Of a stretch of DNA of 64,000 nucleotides, positions 12,101 through 25,296 are shown piece by piece. The position numbers were made by a program, and so were the translations under genes. Source of the DNA: Penelope pileata. Lineage: Eukaryota > Chordata > Aves > Galliformes > Cracidae. The notes beneath the pieces are model-generated. The model was not told where the DNA came from and made no database searches. It was given only the letters and a program-made list of their open reading frames with translations. Where the stretch lies: the NCBI GenBank assembly GCA_013396635.1, contig WBMW01005902.1, positions 992,001-1,056,000 of the forward strand, written 5' to 3'. Numbering within the stretch: the first letter of the stretch is position 1; each line of letters starts with the position of its first letter.

Positions 12101-15100
12101 ATTATCAGCTTTTTCAGCTGCCAGATTTCAAGAGCATATGCACTGTTTTATGACATACTGTGGTTACAAAAGCTAAAATAGACTACAACAGTAATAATGA
12201 AACTTCATTATTCACAGTAGAAATTAATTTGAAAGGGAATTCTCCCTTTACTCAGTTTTCTACAAATTTGTTGAAAAGATTGTTTTTCTCCAAAAAATGT
12301 GCAGCCTCACATATAAACTACTTAGACAAGATGTCACATCTAGTGTGTCAATGTTCTGTTCATTATATGACAAGTCCTAGATTATCAACAGCTAAGCTTT
12401 TGGCAATGCTAAACTTTGGAGGTAGCTGTAAAATTTACTGACAATGTAGAACCAAATAACAGTTTGTCTAAGAACTCCAATTCATAGCTTGATGCCAAAT
12501 CAGCATAAGTGAAATATGAGTATTTAATATAATAAAACATGAGCTGCAAGCATTTAGCCCATCCCAGGAAAAATGTGAAACCAGAAGGTATTTTAATGAA
12601 AAACTGGAAGCAAATATCACAATCTAATGTTTAAAAGCCATAAGAGTTAATTTTAGTTTGAAAGGAAATCATTTTTCAAAGTTCTATGCTCTGTTTAAAA
12701 ACAGATTGAGTAAGTTTATTAAATTAACAGACTACTGCATTTATGAAATCCATAAGTCAGAGCAATGGTGCACAGTCAGCTCTAGAAAGTAATTGCTGGT
12801 TTCTCTCAAAATGGACAATCCAGAAACTTCAAGAACTAGTTTTTCCCTTCATTATTTATAATGAGGAAAACACGGTGCAATAGATTGTAATTCATAATGC
12901 CTTTTTAATGCTTTTATAGCACAACATTTGGACTCATTTCTAATCTCTGTGGATGACAGGTTGCCATTATTGAATTTCCATTAATATGAATTATAGGTAC
13001 AATATATTTTACCCAATATTATCCACCCCAGGACTAACGTGGTTCTACAATAATAAAATCACATGCTCAGCATTTTTTTCACAAAGAGAAAGTGCCACCA
13101 GTCATTGGAGATTAGTCTTGCTACAACACTATGCATCTGACCTTGACCTTACGTCTACTCTACAGAATCACCAGTCATAATTTACGTGCACATTCATGGT
13201 TGTTAAGATGCCAGTATCTACGTAGGTTTCTAACCATGGCTTCCAAGCAGCAAGTCAAGGCTTGCTCAGAACGGAAACACAAGCTTTCCTTCCTCTACCA
13301 AACCAGAAAATACTCAGTGATTTGTGGCAGATAATGCAAGATGGATGGACAACTTGTGTGTGCCTCCAGTTACTGATGTGCATCTGAAGAACTCCTTCAT
13401 GTGAAGGACAACAGTTCTGACTGGGTAGACTCAAGCACGCTTCAGCTTCTTTTGTTTTGGTCACCAGCAGCAACCTGCCATGTTTATCATCCCAAGAGGA
13501 AAGTCTCAATCCATCAAAACAATTTAAAACTTACTAAACCATGGGCATGAAAATAGCCATCCTAACATCCTGAGGCCACCAGAGCTACTTGCATGCTTGA
13601 AGATAAGCATATACTTCACATTTTACTGGATGGTTGGAAGACAAAGGTACGAGCTGCAGGCTGCAGCAAGGGGAATGTATACATATAGCTGTATATACAT
13701 ACACTGTAAATCTCCCAGTGGAGGCAGAATATTGAGCTGTATGAATGTATAGTCTCACCTACTGTGACTGTTCTTATGTTTTATGAACTGAGGTAGGATT
13801 AGCAGCATAAAACATGCTTTAGCATTATCAATAACGCAAGTAGAGCACAGCAGCTGCTTTGGAAGAAGTCTTTCTTAACGGTTAACAATGAACTTCGCAT
13901 AGAACTTGCTGCACCAGGGCGTAAAGGCAAAGACACTCTTCTTTGATTTTCAGAATACATGTAGCAATAAAAATCTGTTAAACGGAATGAAGAACTTCCC
14001 AAATGCCAAGAATGACATGTTCCCTGCCCTTAAGAGCTCACATTCACAAATGTCAAGAAAACAATATGTGAAGAAAATAACCCAAGAGCAAGCAAGTAGA
14101 TGACAGGTAACAATGTTGAGCAACACCATATGTGTTTTTGTACACATACTCTGAATACGTATTCGGTAAAGTGCACTCCCAAATACAGAATGCAGAAATA
14201 CTCAGCCCATCCATAATCAGAGAATTAGTTTTGGCCAGCATCATGGTGGTAAACAGTTTTTAGGAGAAAACCACGTACAACGAGGGTAAGGGGCTTGCAA
14301 ACAATCTCTGGAAGCACATGCCAGGCATGAAGGATAAACAAAACATTTATCAGAAAAGCAAACAAAAAGGTAATCAAAACCGGAGTCCTCGGGATAACAG
14401 ATGGCAGGACTGGGGACACAAAAAGATACATGGGTGGAAGCTGAGCAGGGGTTTGTTTGAATGCTTCTGACATTTCCTTAAATGTCAGCTCATAATTATG
14501 ACGTCTTCGCCACCACGTTGTAGGTATATAGCCACTTCTAGCAGAGGTCTTCCAACTCACAGATAGCTGCACTTTAGCATTTCGAGCTATCCATCATGCT
14601 CCCACCTTTTATTCTGGTGAGAATGAACAAGCAAACACCAAACTCCCACTGAACACCTACTGCTTCAGTTTTAATTTCAAGGTTTCCTTGCTGTTCAGTT
14701 AAATCTCTGGGTGTATTATACAGATTTATATGGAGTGCTACACACTGAGAAGCACCAGGAGATAAGTGGGAGAAAGGGCAATATTTAAAGTAGTTCAGAG
14801 AACCCTGTGCATACAGTGTACTCTATAAACACTCCACCAGAGAAGGAAAAGTATGTTATAATCTTTTGCATAAGTTTACACGTGTAAAACCTATGTTAAT
14901 AAAAATCAATCCTTGTTCACTATTTGAACACAAATCCCATTAATAATTCCATTAAGCTGCCACTTCAGTTCATTATTTTACCCGTTTGCTCTTCACTATA
15001 TTCACTGTAAACATCTGCTGCTTTCCCTGAGAAAGAGGGTGAACAAGGCCATGCAATTGCATTTATGTTCTACGCCATATCCTTGGCTTGCTGGTGAGCA

Positions 15101-15757
15101 GCGCTGATATAAAGGGCATTTCACTCTCTCCTATCCAGAGACAGAATACATTGCCTTCCAGTGTAACCAGCTTCCATTCCACGACTTAACATCTAACATC
15201 CATCCCCGAATTCAAATTACCTAATTATCAGAGCTACTCAGCATGCTTGTTCAATACTTACCAAGCAGGAACTTTGAAGAGTAAAAAGGGGGAAAAAAAA
15301 AAGGAAAAGGAGGACTGACACGGAGAGTAATAGATACCAAGCAATGCATGTTTGTATTTTGAAAGTAAAAGCCTGTGGAGGGGAAAAAAAAGACCTAGAG
15401 AAAAAACACCCAAGAAAACCAAGCCCCACAACACAACACTTTGATCACGTTAAACATTCAGGGAGGCAACAGATAACATAATCACAATGCACAGCAGGGT
15501 CCTCAGTGAAGAATGGGTACATGACTCTTAAAAGGTTATTACAGCGAATTTAAGCAAGCCAATTGCACAGAGACCAGAGAGCAGCTAAACTGAGGTTTTC
15601 AGGACTTCTCTTCTGATCGCTGATACTCATTCCAACTGGCTCAATTTGATCTAACAATCAAAAAGTCAAATGATATGAAAAAAAGATATTTCCTCCCGTA
15701 AATTGAAAAAGGTGGAGTGGGAGCTTATTTAGATTTGCTTCCTGCAACTGCATGTCT

Positions 15758-15775
15758 TTCTTTCTTTCTTTTTCC
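15758..15775. repeat. (TTTC)n simple repeat
   Basis: Four to five TTTC units between CATG and TTTCCAAG. Confidence 0.8.
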
Positions 15776-17730
15776 AAGCAGTCTAGCTCTTGTAAAAGGG
15801 TTTCAGCAGCGGCACACACATTTTCACACTGCTCCATCTCTGTACTTTTATTCTGTCCAGGAACAGTCACCTCCAAAGCAAAAGTGAACAGTCAGGGCAC
15901 TAAACACAATGAAGCAGAAACACAAAGGGAAAAAGGGATGAGAAACAGAAGCTCATTTCCAACAGCACTGAACAACTACCTCGTGTTAATAGCGTTACGT
16001 TTGACTGAACCCAACAGGCAAAACACCCACTATTAACCCCTGAGCTGTTCATCACACCGACTCGTAAACTGCTCTTCTACAAATCTACGGTAAATTTGGC
16101 AGATTTTATGGTTGATAGGAAAAGGAAAATGAGTCACCAGAGCTATTCAAGAAATAACACCACAGGTGAGACACACCAAGCTTCGTTCCTATAGCCGTTT
16201 CCGAGGGGAAGGCTACCACGAACAACATACACTCATGGATTTCTATCCAGGCTCCATCACGAATAGACTGTTGGACATACCCTGCAATAAATACTTTGGA
16301 TAAAGTATCTGGCACTGAAAAGTCTCTCAGGTTATCAGCTCTGACTGAAAATCAAGGCCAAAACCACCCCGCATGGAGACACACACATTAACCGTGCTAC
16401 TACGATGTTGTTTGCAAATGCGATTTTACTTCACCAGACAAACTAAAATAGTGAAGGAAAAGCAAAACCTCAGTCTTCTTTTCTTTCAGCACTAGATGGG
16501 TGCATCATCAAAGCGGTTTGCAGCTTTCCGCTCATGAAACAAGGCAACTTCTGTTAATAAATGCTATTTCCAAAAAATCAGGATGTGTAGATAATTGTAA
16601 TTCAGGCAGCTGGAAATGGAAGTGTGCAGATGAAAACAGAGCAGGACAAAAAGATATAAGCATACTTTTGGAATTTCCCCAGTCCTGGCAACTGTCACAG
16701 GTTTATTGGACCTCCATTGGCAGAAAGCAATATTATTTTCTATTCAATGCTGTGGTGAGAGAGAAAGAGAATAGACAGCCTAGTAAGTGGAAAATCAATT
16801 GTGCAGGTAGCGAGAGGCGTTTCCACTTCAACACTTAATGGATAACGTGATCTTTCATACTAGCCATATGCCAACATCCATCCAGTATCTAACACAATCT
16901 CTTATTTCCAGATCCAAAAGAAAACGTAAAAATAATTCCCTGGCACCAGGAACATCTGCAGAACATATTCTTCATTCTGATACAGGGACTAAATTTACCA
17001 GCAGTAGGTGGTTGCTTTGCAAGACCATGATAAAGATTTCTGAAAAATAGCTGCAGCAGCTCCCTAGAAAATATACTTCTAGACTCCCTTAGACTATATA
17101 TTTCTGTTTATAATGGGACACTGGGTTCACAGACCATTCCAGTTGCTCTGACAATTACAACAGGGACAAAGCACACCATCTTAGTGCACAGCTACACCAT
17201 CTAGAAGACTAGACAAAGTGGAGATGTGACTGTATTCCTCATGGTCCAGATACAACTTAGTGAAATATGGGACTGTAGAGTCAAGCAAGGAGTCACTTGC
17301 CTCCAACACAAAGCATTCCCAGTGACTAGAAAACTAAACAGGGCCAGGACATCTTATGTGGCTCTGAGGCCAAATGATATGGCCTAACCACAGTCACAGG
17401 ATTATATACTTTTATCTTCCAAAATAGGGTGGCTATATCCAAAGTGCTAATTGGGAATGGCTCCTGGCCCTTGCTAATCCCCAAACCGTGCCTGAGAATA
17501 GTTTATGACAGGGCTGGTTGGCCCAAGCCAAAAGCACGGCAGAGCTTGTGCTAACAATTTAATGGTATAGATGGTCACGTTCCAGCTCTTGGGCCCATGC
17601 CCTGGCATTGCTTAATCATCTAGGATAGACCTTGCCAAATGCAGTTGTATTGTGAGCAGAGCTCACTGGAAAACAGACACATAAAAAGAAGTATGTAACA
17701 AAATTAAAACTCTGTATGCATTTTCATGAT

Positions 17731-17752
17731 TCCCATCCCATCCCATCCCTCC
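17731..17752. repeat. (TCCCA)n simple repeat
   Basis: Four tandem CCCAT-type units running into CCCTCCCAATCCCC. Confidence 0.85.
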
Positions 17753-18670
17753 CAATCCCCCCAGGTTTTATTTGCCTATCAGCCTTGTTTTCTCAGAGGT
17801 GCTACATTTGCTAAAACAGCAGAAGGTCAAAATATTTGTGGTAAGCACCAAACATGCCTCATTTTTTACCCATGCTCAGTAGGATCTGCCAGCAGGCTAT
17901 GGTGCTTCCAGTAATGTCAGATACACTGTGGGAAGTGTCAGAAGAATTTTAATCAAGTGTCTGTTGGTAAATGGGGGAGAAGGACAAAGATGTCAAGAGT
18001 GAAGAAGAAAGGCAAAGAGATGAATGAAAGCTTGGATTGCTCCACAAACTTTTCAGCATTGCTTAAAGTCTTTGTATAATCTCCTAGTTCAAAGAGGTGG
18101 ATGCAAAAAGACACAGTGTTCAGGAGCAGTGCAATAGGTGCTGCAGTTGCCTTACCTCACTTTGGTTTTGAACCACCTTCTTGGTTCCATACCAAAAGAA
18201 TGACCCAAAGGTCTTTGCTGCAGAGCAAATCTGCTTCCTTGCCAATGGGTTATGAGGCCACATAAGCAAGAATGTCTTTGCAGACTTATTGCCTGGGACA
18301 AGGTAACTATGGCCACCTCTGCATGTCAGGTGCCACCTCTCTGTACTCTGAAGGAAAGCTTTTAAAAGAGTCTAGACCAACTTGTCTCAAAGATTCCTTT
18401 CCACAGCTGTTTGCAGGCTTCCCCTAACAGAGAGTAATTGGTCTTGTTGGAAGGAAGCCTTGGAGGCCACCGGGTACAGCTCCTGCTCAGAGCAGGCTAA
18501 CACTCCACTGGCTTGCTCAGGGACTTGTCCACTTGAATTCTGCACATCTCCAGGGTATTCAAGAACCTCTCTGGGCACCTGTGCCACTGTTTGACCATTC
18601 TCAATGTGAGCCATTTTTTCCTTCTTTCTAAACAGAATTTCCTTTGCTGCCATTTGTTTGCATTGCCTTT

Positions 18671-19200
18671 TCATAGAATCATAGAATATCCTGAGTTGGA
18701 AGGGACTCATAAAGATCAATGAGTCCAACTCCTGGCTCTACACAGGACACCCACAATTCATACCCTCTGTCTGAGAGCGTTGTTCAAATGCTCCTTTAAC
18801 TCCACCAGGCTTGGTGCCACGACCACTGCCCTGGCAGCCTGTTCCAGTGCCCAACCATCCTCTGGTGAAGAACCTTTTCCTAATACCCAGCCTGATCCTC
18901 CCCGATGCAGCTCCATGGCATTCCCTCAGGTCCTATCGCTGTCACAGACAGCAGAGATCAGTGCCGGCCCCTCTGCTCCCCCCATGAGGAAGCTGTAGGC
19001 CACCGTGAGGCCTCCCCTTGTTCTCTTCCTCTTGTCTTACAGTTCTGTGCCTCTGAGAAGAGCAGCAGTGTCTTTTCTATAACCAGCCCCCAGGAAGCTG
19101 ACAGGAGTAACCACATCCCCCTCAGTTTTTTCTTTTCCAGGCTGAGCAAACCCAGCCCTCAGCCTCTCCCCCTCCTCCATAACGCCCTTGTTGCCCCATT
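18671..19200 (-). mobile_element. CR1 LINE, 5'-truncated, with an inserted or duplicated internal segment
   Basis: The left edge TCATAGAATCATAGAATATC followed by GAGTTGGAAGGGACTC is the CR1 3' end on the minus strand. Then come the usual blocks (CAGCCTGTTCCAGTGCC, AGAACCTTTTCCTAATACCC, GGCATTCCCTCAGG, GAAGCTGTAGGCCACC). After 19020 about 95 bp departs from the usual order, including a second GAAGCTGACAGGAG-like copy at 19092, before CCAGGCTGAGCAAACCCAG restores the CR1 order. The right edge is vague. Overlapping ORFs are CR1 shadows. Confidence 0.9.
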
Positions 19201-20333
19201 GTATGGGACAATTACCCAGCACAACATGAAAAATAATGTGGCATACAGGGACCAGAAGAAGAATGCAAAGTGAAGCAGTCAACCTGCATCTATGCGGATG
19301 AATTTCTAAGTATCTTTCTCTATTCTTTTACTTCTGGTTATTTTAAAAGCTCCCCTTCCACTCCACTCAGTTAACCTCATCGACGATGTCCAAGTATGTG
19401 AAGAACACTGACACAGTGCTTTTGTTGCCCTTCACCTTTACAAAGGAAGCAGTGATGAAACAGTGGCAACTTACACAAAAACTCAGGAATTATCTCCATA
19501 ATGTGAAGATGGAAATGAAGATAAATCTATCGAAAGACCTGACCATTTTTTTCTTGAAATGGCTGCAAAATCCAGAGCTTAGATGAAATCTGAAAAACAC
19601 TGAAACAACATTATCCTGCTCTGTGCCCAAGCTAAGTACTATTGTAAAGCAGGTCATATTTCTCGGTAGGCTGAAAAAACAAGGTGAATAGCAGCTTTGT
19701 ATGTGGCAAAGTATCTCTGGCATCAAAAATTGTATATATGTATATGTCTTAATCAAAGAAGATATAATTACATACGTGCACAGTGACCTTAAAAATCATG
19801 CATTCTACACGTCAGACACTTTGGTCACATGAAAACTGCCAAAAGAATAATTGCAAGCAGTGAGGAAAAGGTTTATTATATGGAGTTTAAAGCTTCATGA
19901 GCAAGAATGGGATTTAATACACAAATTTGCTTCCACCATCCAACTTAGAGAACTTTGCAAAGATAAACGCTAGACCTTTAAAAGCAGGGATGATAAAGGT
20001 AATTAATAGAAGCCTAGAAGCGGAATAATGTTGTGAATCTATGTGGAGTATAGCTATTGCTTTGCTTTTGAGGAAAAGGAAGATAAATTATTCAGTCTTA
20101 CTCCATCCCAGCATGAGATAGAAATTTAAAAGGAAACAAGCTGTTCAAAAACAAAACTGCGATGACTATGCCAAGATAGGAGTTAGGCTCAGAAGACCTA
20201 AAATAAATCCAAGATATTGTATTTATCAACTGAGGAAGATTATGGGCATTGTTTTAAAGGAGACTAATAACACCTCCGCTTTGTGAGGTATAGTTAAGTG
20301 ATGGTTCAATTCCAGGATTGTGTCAGGATTGCA
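19201..20333. other. Non-coding DNA, no feature seen
   Basis: AT-rich spacer between two minus-strand CR1 copies. The short frames at 19386-19586 and 19490-19756 have no supporting features. Confidence 0.6.
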
Positions 20334-20935
20334 TCATAGAACGCTTTTGCTTAGAAGGGATCTCTGCAAGTCAGTTGGTCCAATCCTCCTCAAAAGGCCA
20401 ACTTTGATGTAAATCACTGTGCTTCTGGTTATATCCAGTTGAACTTGCAGTATATTTCCACGAGCAGAGAACCTGCAGCTGCTCTAGGTCCTTGCTCCAG
20501 TTTTGGATCCTGGATCAAGATTTTTTGTTTCCTTATACGTAAATCCAAATTACTCTTGGTATAATTTTTGCTCACTGCTGCTCTTCCCTTCACAGGCAAG
20601 AATCTGCTCTCATGTCTTTATACTGTACAGATAGTAATACGGAGGAGTCCCACCCTCCACACCATTGAGTCTTCTCCATGTTCAACAGACTAAGCTCTCA
20701 GCTTCTCCCATGCCTTGTGCTTCGGTCCCCACATCATTTTGGTGGCTCTCCAGTGCACCTGCTCCAGTAGGTCAGTGTCCATCTTGCACTTGGGAGCCCA
20801 AAACTGGACGTGGAACTTCAGAGGTAGTCACAGAAAGAACGATCGCTTTGCTTGGAACTGTTGGCTACTGTCTTGCCAGTATATCCCATCGTTTGGTTGG
20901 CCTTCACTGCACTGATAACTCATTTTGAACTTGCT
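20334..20935 (-). mobile_element. Older, diverged CR1 LINE fragment
   Basis: The left end (CATCATAGAACGCTTT, then AGAAGGGATCTCTGC and GGTCCAATCCTCCTC) is a decayed CR1 3' end in reverse. Further right, CACATCATTTTGGTGGCTCT, CCAGTGCACCTGCTCCAG, GGGAGCCCAAAACTGGAC and a final TTTGGTTGGCCTTCACTGC match the CR1 order (shared with 35667-35981). The middle (20521-20660) is unrecognisable. More divergence than neighbouring copies suggests an older insertion. Confidence 0.75.
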
Positions 20936-21547
20936 CTCAACAAGGATCTTTATTCTGCAAAGCTACTTTCTATCTAGTTCTGCTCTAAGTCATTGAGGCT
21001 GGATTGACTAACTCATAGTTCCCTGGATTCCCGTTCTTGCCGTCTCCGAAGAAGGCCATGACCATTGCCTTGTCATCAGAATCTTCCCTGACCTCCATGG
21101 CTTTTCAAGGGCTTTTGCTTCAAAATGGCATCAGCTCATTTATCCTGTCTGGTCCCATTGATGAGTGTACATCCAGATGACTTAAATGGTCTGTAAGATC
21201 ATTCCTCGTCTTTTATCCCTGTCCTCATGCCTGTCCACTGCTATGAGCAATAATCCACTCCCACAGATTCTGCCACCAGACAAAGGGAAGAACCCTTGCC
21301 AACAAAGACCAAGGCAAAAGCAACACTGACTATCTTTGGTTCTTAAATTTCCATTTGGGACTTCACTCACTGAGCAGCAAGCCCATATTTTCTTTTTGCT
21401 GCCAACATATTTATAGGCACCCTTCTCACTGCTCTTCACATCCCTTGCCAATTTTAACTCTCGCTGAGCTTTAGCTTTCCTAATTCCAAACTTGCACAGC
21501 AAAGCGGTGTTTCTAAACAACACCCAAGTAGCCTCTCCTCTCTCACA

Positions 21548-21800
21548 TAAGGACAGGCTGAGAAAGTTCGGACTGTTCAGCCTGGAGTAGAGAAGATGGA
21601 AAATCACAAACCACTTCTGTACTGTATGGGTGATGGAGCACTGGCACAGGTTGCCCAGAAAGGTTGTGGGTCTCCTCTCTGGAGGTCTTCAAAAGCCACC
21701 TGGACGTTGGTCCTGGGTAAGCAGCTCTAAGTATCCATGCTTGAGCACCAGTTGGCCCAGATGACCTCCAGAGGTCCCCTCTCAGCCATTCTGTGACTCT
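21548..21800 (+). mobile_element. CR1 LINE 3' fragment with internal deletion
   Basis: GACTGTTCAGCCTGGAGTAG, then after a jump GCACTGGCACAGGTTGCCCA, CTCTGGAGGTCTTCAAAAGC, and a 3' end reading GAGGTCCCCTCTCAGCCATT then CTGTGACTC. Sense order and end fit a plus-strand CR1. About 200 bp normally lying between the first two blocks is missing. Confidence 0.85.
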
Positions 21801-22107
21801 CTCTGCTCCCATACACCTGCATTGCTCATTTGAGCTCAGTCAGGATTTCCCTGTTCAGGCAGGATGTCCTCTAGCTATGCCTGTTTGGTTCCCATACACT
21901 GGATGAGAAATTCCTGAGCCACTTAGAGGCTGTCACCTATGGGCAACTAGATCAGTCTGAGGGCGCTGTACGGTCTTGTTGTACCACACAGTTCAGTGTA
22001 CAAAGACTGTCACTTCTTAAAAAGAATATGGATTTTCAGGGGAACACATGGTCAAAATACGTCACTGCTCTTTAGGAGCATTCCACTTGCTAGCTGACAA
22101 ATGTACC

Positions 22108-22160
22108 TTGAAGTACACTTCAATGTACATGTTCATGTACAAATGTACCACTGCAGTGGT
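22108..22160. repeat. Three adjacent short palindromes
   Basis: TTGAAGT-AC-ACTTCAA (22108-22123), TGTACATG-TT-CATGTACA (22124-22141) and ACCACTGCAGTGGT (22147-22160) follow each other almost without gaps. GTAC occurs five times between 22103 and 22148. Each has perfect arms. No known element was recognised. Confidence 0.8.
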
Positions 22161-23475
22161 TTTGAATGCATGGACTTTTTGTAACACATTGAGTTCCTTT
22201 GGGATGAAGGAATAACTTTAATTATACATAATATTATTGTATAAACAGTATATAGTCTTAAACATTCAAATTATACGCCAAAAAAGCTTCTCTTTCTTGA
22301 CATGTTTGTGTAACAATTTAGCAGTAGTAAATATTATTCACATACTTCTCAGTGCTTTGTTTCAGGATTACCATAAAAGACCTGGGATCATAAACAGTAA
22401 GAAATAACACTATAATATGAAGAATTTATTACTAGCTATTATTCATTATTTATACAGTGGGTGCATATCACTTTACACACAAACACCACTTTACAGACAA
22501 CATATTTTTCTCAGCAGAACTTCTACAGGCTTTCTTTTTCAAAGTGAATCAGTTTGGAGATGCTAAATTGTAGTGGGTAACAACCACATATATTTCAGCT
22601 TGACAGGAGCACAGAAAACCAAAACAGAAGAGGCAGACTGACTTCGGGGAGAATTCCAGAACAGTCAGTTCCTTCAAACTGAAGTAAAATATGCATTTTG
22701 TTTGCTGAAAAGTGCCTGTCTCATCCAAGAACAGTGTTACGGCAGGTTAACCAACACACGGACATTTAATAATGCTTCAAATTCCAAGAGAAAATGCCCC
22801 GGAATTGGATACTTGCAAGTTTATCCTTCTTCTACACTCTACTTTTCAAAGTAATGGTTGATTATAAATCTGTCAGGGCTGTTTCTAGAAAGGGAAACTG
22901 GAGTTAGAAAAAAAGGGTGAGGAATTCCTTTTGTGATCTCCCCCTGTAGTGCTCTGCAGGCATAGACAATAAGCCACTGTTTTGCCCACTCACAAGACAG
23001 TGAGTCACTGCACTTCCAGTTATGCAGAAGCTATCTGCACCTTGTGAGCATTGTTCAGATGGGGTGGAGAGCAGTTCAGCATCGCTGCCGTAATGTGACT
23101 CCTGGCACTACATCGACAGCGCGAAATAGCACAGGCGGCCTACGTTTCATACCATCAAGTCACAAGACCCTCATGGTCCTCTTATAGGTCTGGGCACTCT
23201 TTCAAGAAGATTTTCAGGACTGTTGAAAGGGTGGTGGTGCTGCTCTAATATCAATTCAGAGTGTCAGCTCTGGCTGATCAGAGCTTCCTGGTGCACCTAG
23301 AGAGCACCAGCCTGTGTTCAGTGTGTTCAGTGCTCGCAGGTACAACGTGCAGCAGCACAAAGAGCCAGGGGGCAGAGGTTAACGCACTGTTTATCGCTCC
23401 GTGGGCCAAACCATGGTATCAAGCAGGAAATCAGGGCCCACAGAAATGACACGGAGAGGTGAGCTTCAATCAATT

Positions 23476-23512
23476 ATTTTTTTCCTTCTTTCTATTTCTT
23501 CCTTCCTTCCTA
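23476..23512. repeat. Pyrimidine-rich (TTCC/CTTT)n
   Basis: TTTTTTTCCTTCTTTCTATT then TCTTCCTTCCTTCC, a degraded tetranucleotide repeat. Confidence 0.75.
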
Positions 23513-25296
23513 CTTGGTTCACTTGTTTTGCAAGTGTGTTCTAAGTTGAAGAGTCCAAATCAACCAGTAATCTGACAAAACCAATGCCATCATGAAAATA
23601 TTATGTTTGGCAGTTTATTTTCCTCCTGGTATGCAGTAAAATTGTGTTTTGGAAAATGACCACTATTTCTGTTACTGTTAACATAAATTATGATATGGAG
23701 ACATCCTACCCAACCGCCCCTGCAGCCTTCTGCAAACAGTTTGCATTTGGCTCCCCTGTACCAAAAGTATTCTTTAATCCACTCATCCCCTCCCCTCAAT
23801 GATTTCTCTGACATTGCCTTCTTCATGCAATGCCAAAATCAGAAATTACTTAGAGAAAGAACCAGCTGTCTTGAAAATAATTTACAGGGCCTACCAGACC
23901 AAGTTAACCACTGACAGCGAAAATAATAAGAAACTGCCAAGTGATTCCTCATAAAATTCTTTTTGTAGCTATGTTTGATGGTGACAACAGCAGTATGCTC
24001 CTAAATGACAGCGACCAACCTCAGGATTTTATGCATGTACAATGCAGACAAACTGCCCTCCTTCAGAAGTAATGCTCCTTGGGCAATAAAACTGAGTAAT
24101 CAGCTTCAGATCACAGGCAAGGAAGCTTACGGGTAGGATTCTTTAGCCTATCAGGAGGCTGGGACATATTTTCTAATGGAAAGCACATGCCTTCTGAAGG
24201 ACAGACATATATTCTGCTGAATTTTTAACGCATAGTCTGTAATTAATACATACAAGAACAAAGTAATGACGGGAAAAAATAAGAAAATAAAAAGAACTCT
24301 AAATCATTTCAAAGAATCAAGCACGTAACTACTGGCCAGCACACATTTTGTTTAGGTTACTGTTATTACTAATATTTATCTCTTTTAGAAGTTAAGATAC
24401 TTTTTGATCAAATTGCCAAAGCCTAGAAATACTCCTTTTTCTTTATCCAAAGCTGTCATGTTTTTGACCTTGTAAGTACTTGGCTCTGTCAATTAGTGTT
24501 TCAAACATACTGCCTTTCATCTTTGAATGGAACTGGGACTAGAAACTGGCCAGACCTCTCAGCTCTTTCAACAGATGATAAACACATTGCAATTCAAAAA
24601 ATCCAAGTAGCTTTCTATGACTTTACAGATTAATTAGCACGTCAGGGCTTCCAGACCAATTTCAGTCCAATGAAGTATCCAGAAAAGTTGACAAATTGAA
24701 ACCACATTTTGTACATTTCAATTTCTACACCATTCAAAAATACACAAGAAGAAATACTAAAATAGGATGATAAGAAGATGTGACAGATCATCAGCACAGT
24801 TTGACCCTCTCCAGGGCCAAAGATAATTAAGATTATATCTTAATAGTCTGAACACAGCCCCAAGTATCTCTTCAGTTTGTTGAAAAGGGGAATTGGTTCC
24901 TCTACACCAAGGCTTCAACATGACAGTTTTGGAACCCACCACTGATCTCACTTTGCTCTCTTGTCCCATAATTACCTCCCAACACTTGTGTCACTGTCAT
25001 AATAGTAGAACAGAAAGTTATTGAGTTCCATCTACAGAAACTTTTGGTTTGTTTGCAATCAGCAAAGAAAAAGGTCCGTTAGGAGTCAATGATCAGATCT
25101 CTGTGTTTCTTCCTCTTCTTCCTGGCAAAAGCTCTGTTCATCTTTCAAAAGCACCTCTCAAAATTGTTTGGGGATACAAGGAGGATAATATAGTAAGTTT
25201 TTAATACGATAAAATAGTAAATTTTGGGGAGGACTCTGGTGTTTTCACCCAGGCTGGGCTGGCACAATGGCACACAGCTATCACTAACATAGCAGC

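Larger units (their letters stand above)
9131..18670. other. Non-coding DNA, no gene seen
   Basis: Unique-looking AT-rich sequence. Minor items: a perfect 12-bp palindrome at 14153-14164, TCTT repeats at 15758-15775 and a TCCCA repeat at 17731-17749. The block 17250-17650 is less AT-rich and might be an old LTR, but I cannot place it. No ORF here is supported by splice sites or a domain. Confidence 0.6.
21801..25296. other. Non-coding DNA with a palindrome cluster and a CpG-containing block
   Basis: Contains three adjacent palindromes at 22108-22160 and a stretch around 23060-23460 with more G, C and CpG than its surroundings (for example GCATCGCTGCCGTAATG and ACATCGACAGCGCGAAATAG). A TTCC/CTTT-rich run lies at 23476-23512. 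No exon or ORF with support. Confidence 0.6.

Noticed and set aside
17250..17650. GC-richer block that could be an old LTR
   Set aside because: I could not match any ordered set of LTR or DNA-transposon features.
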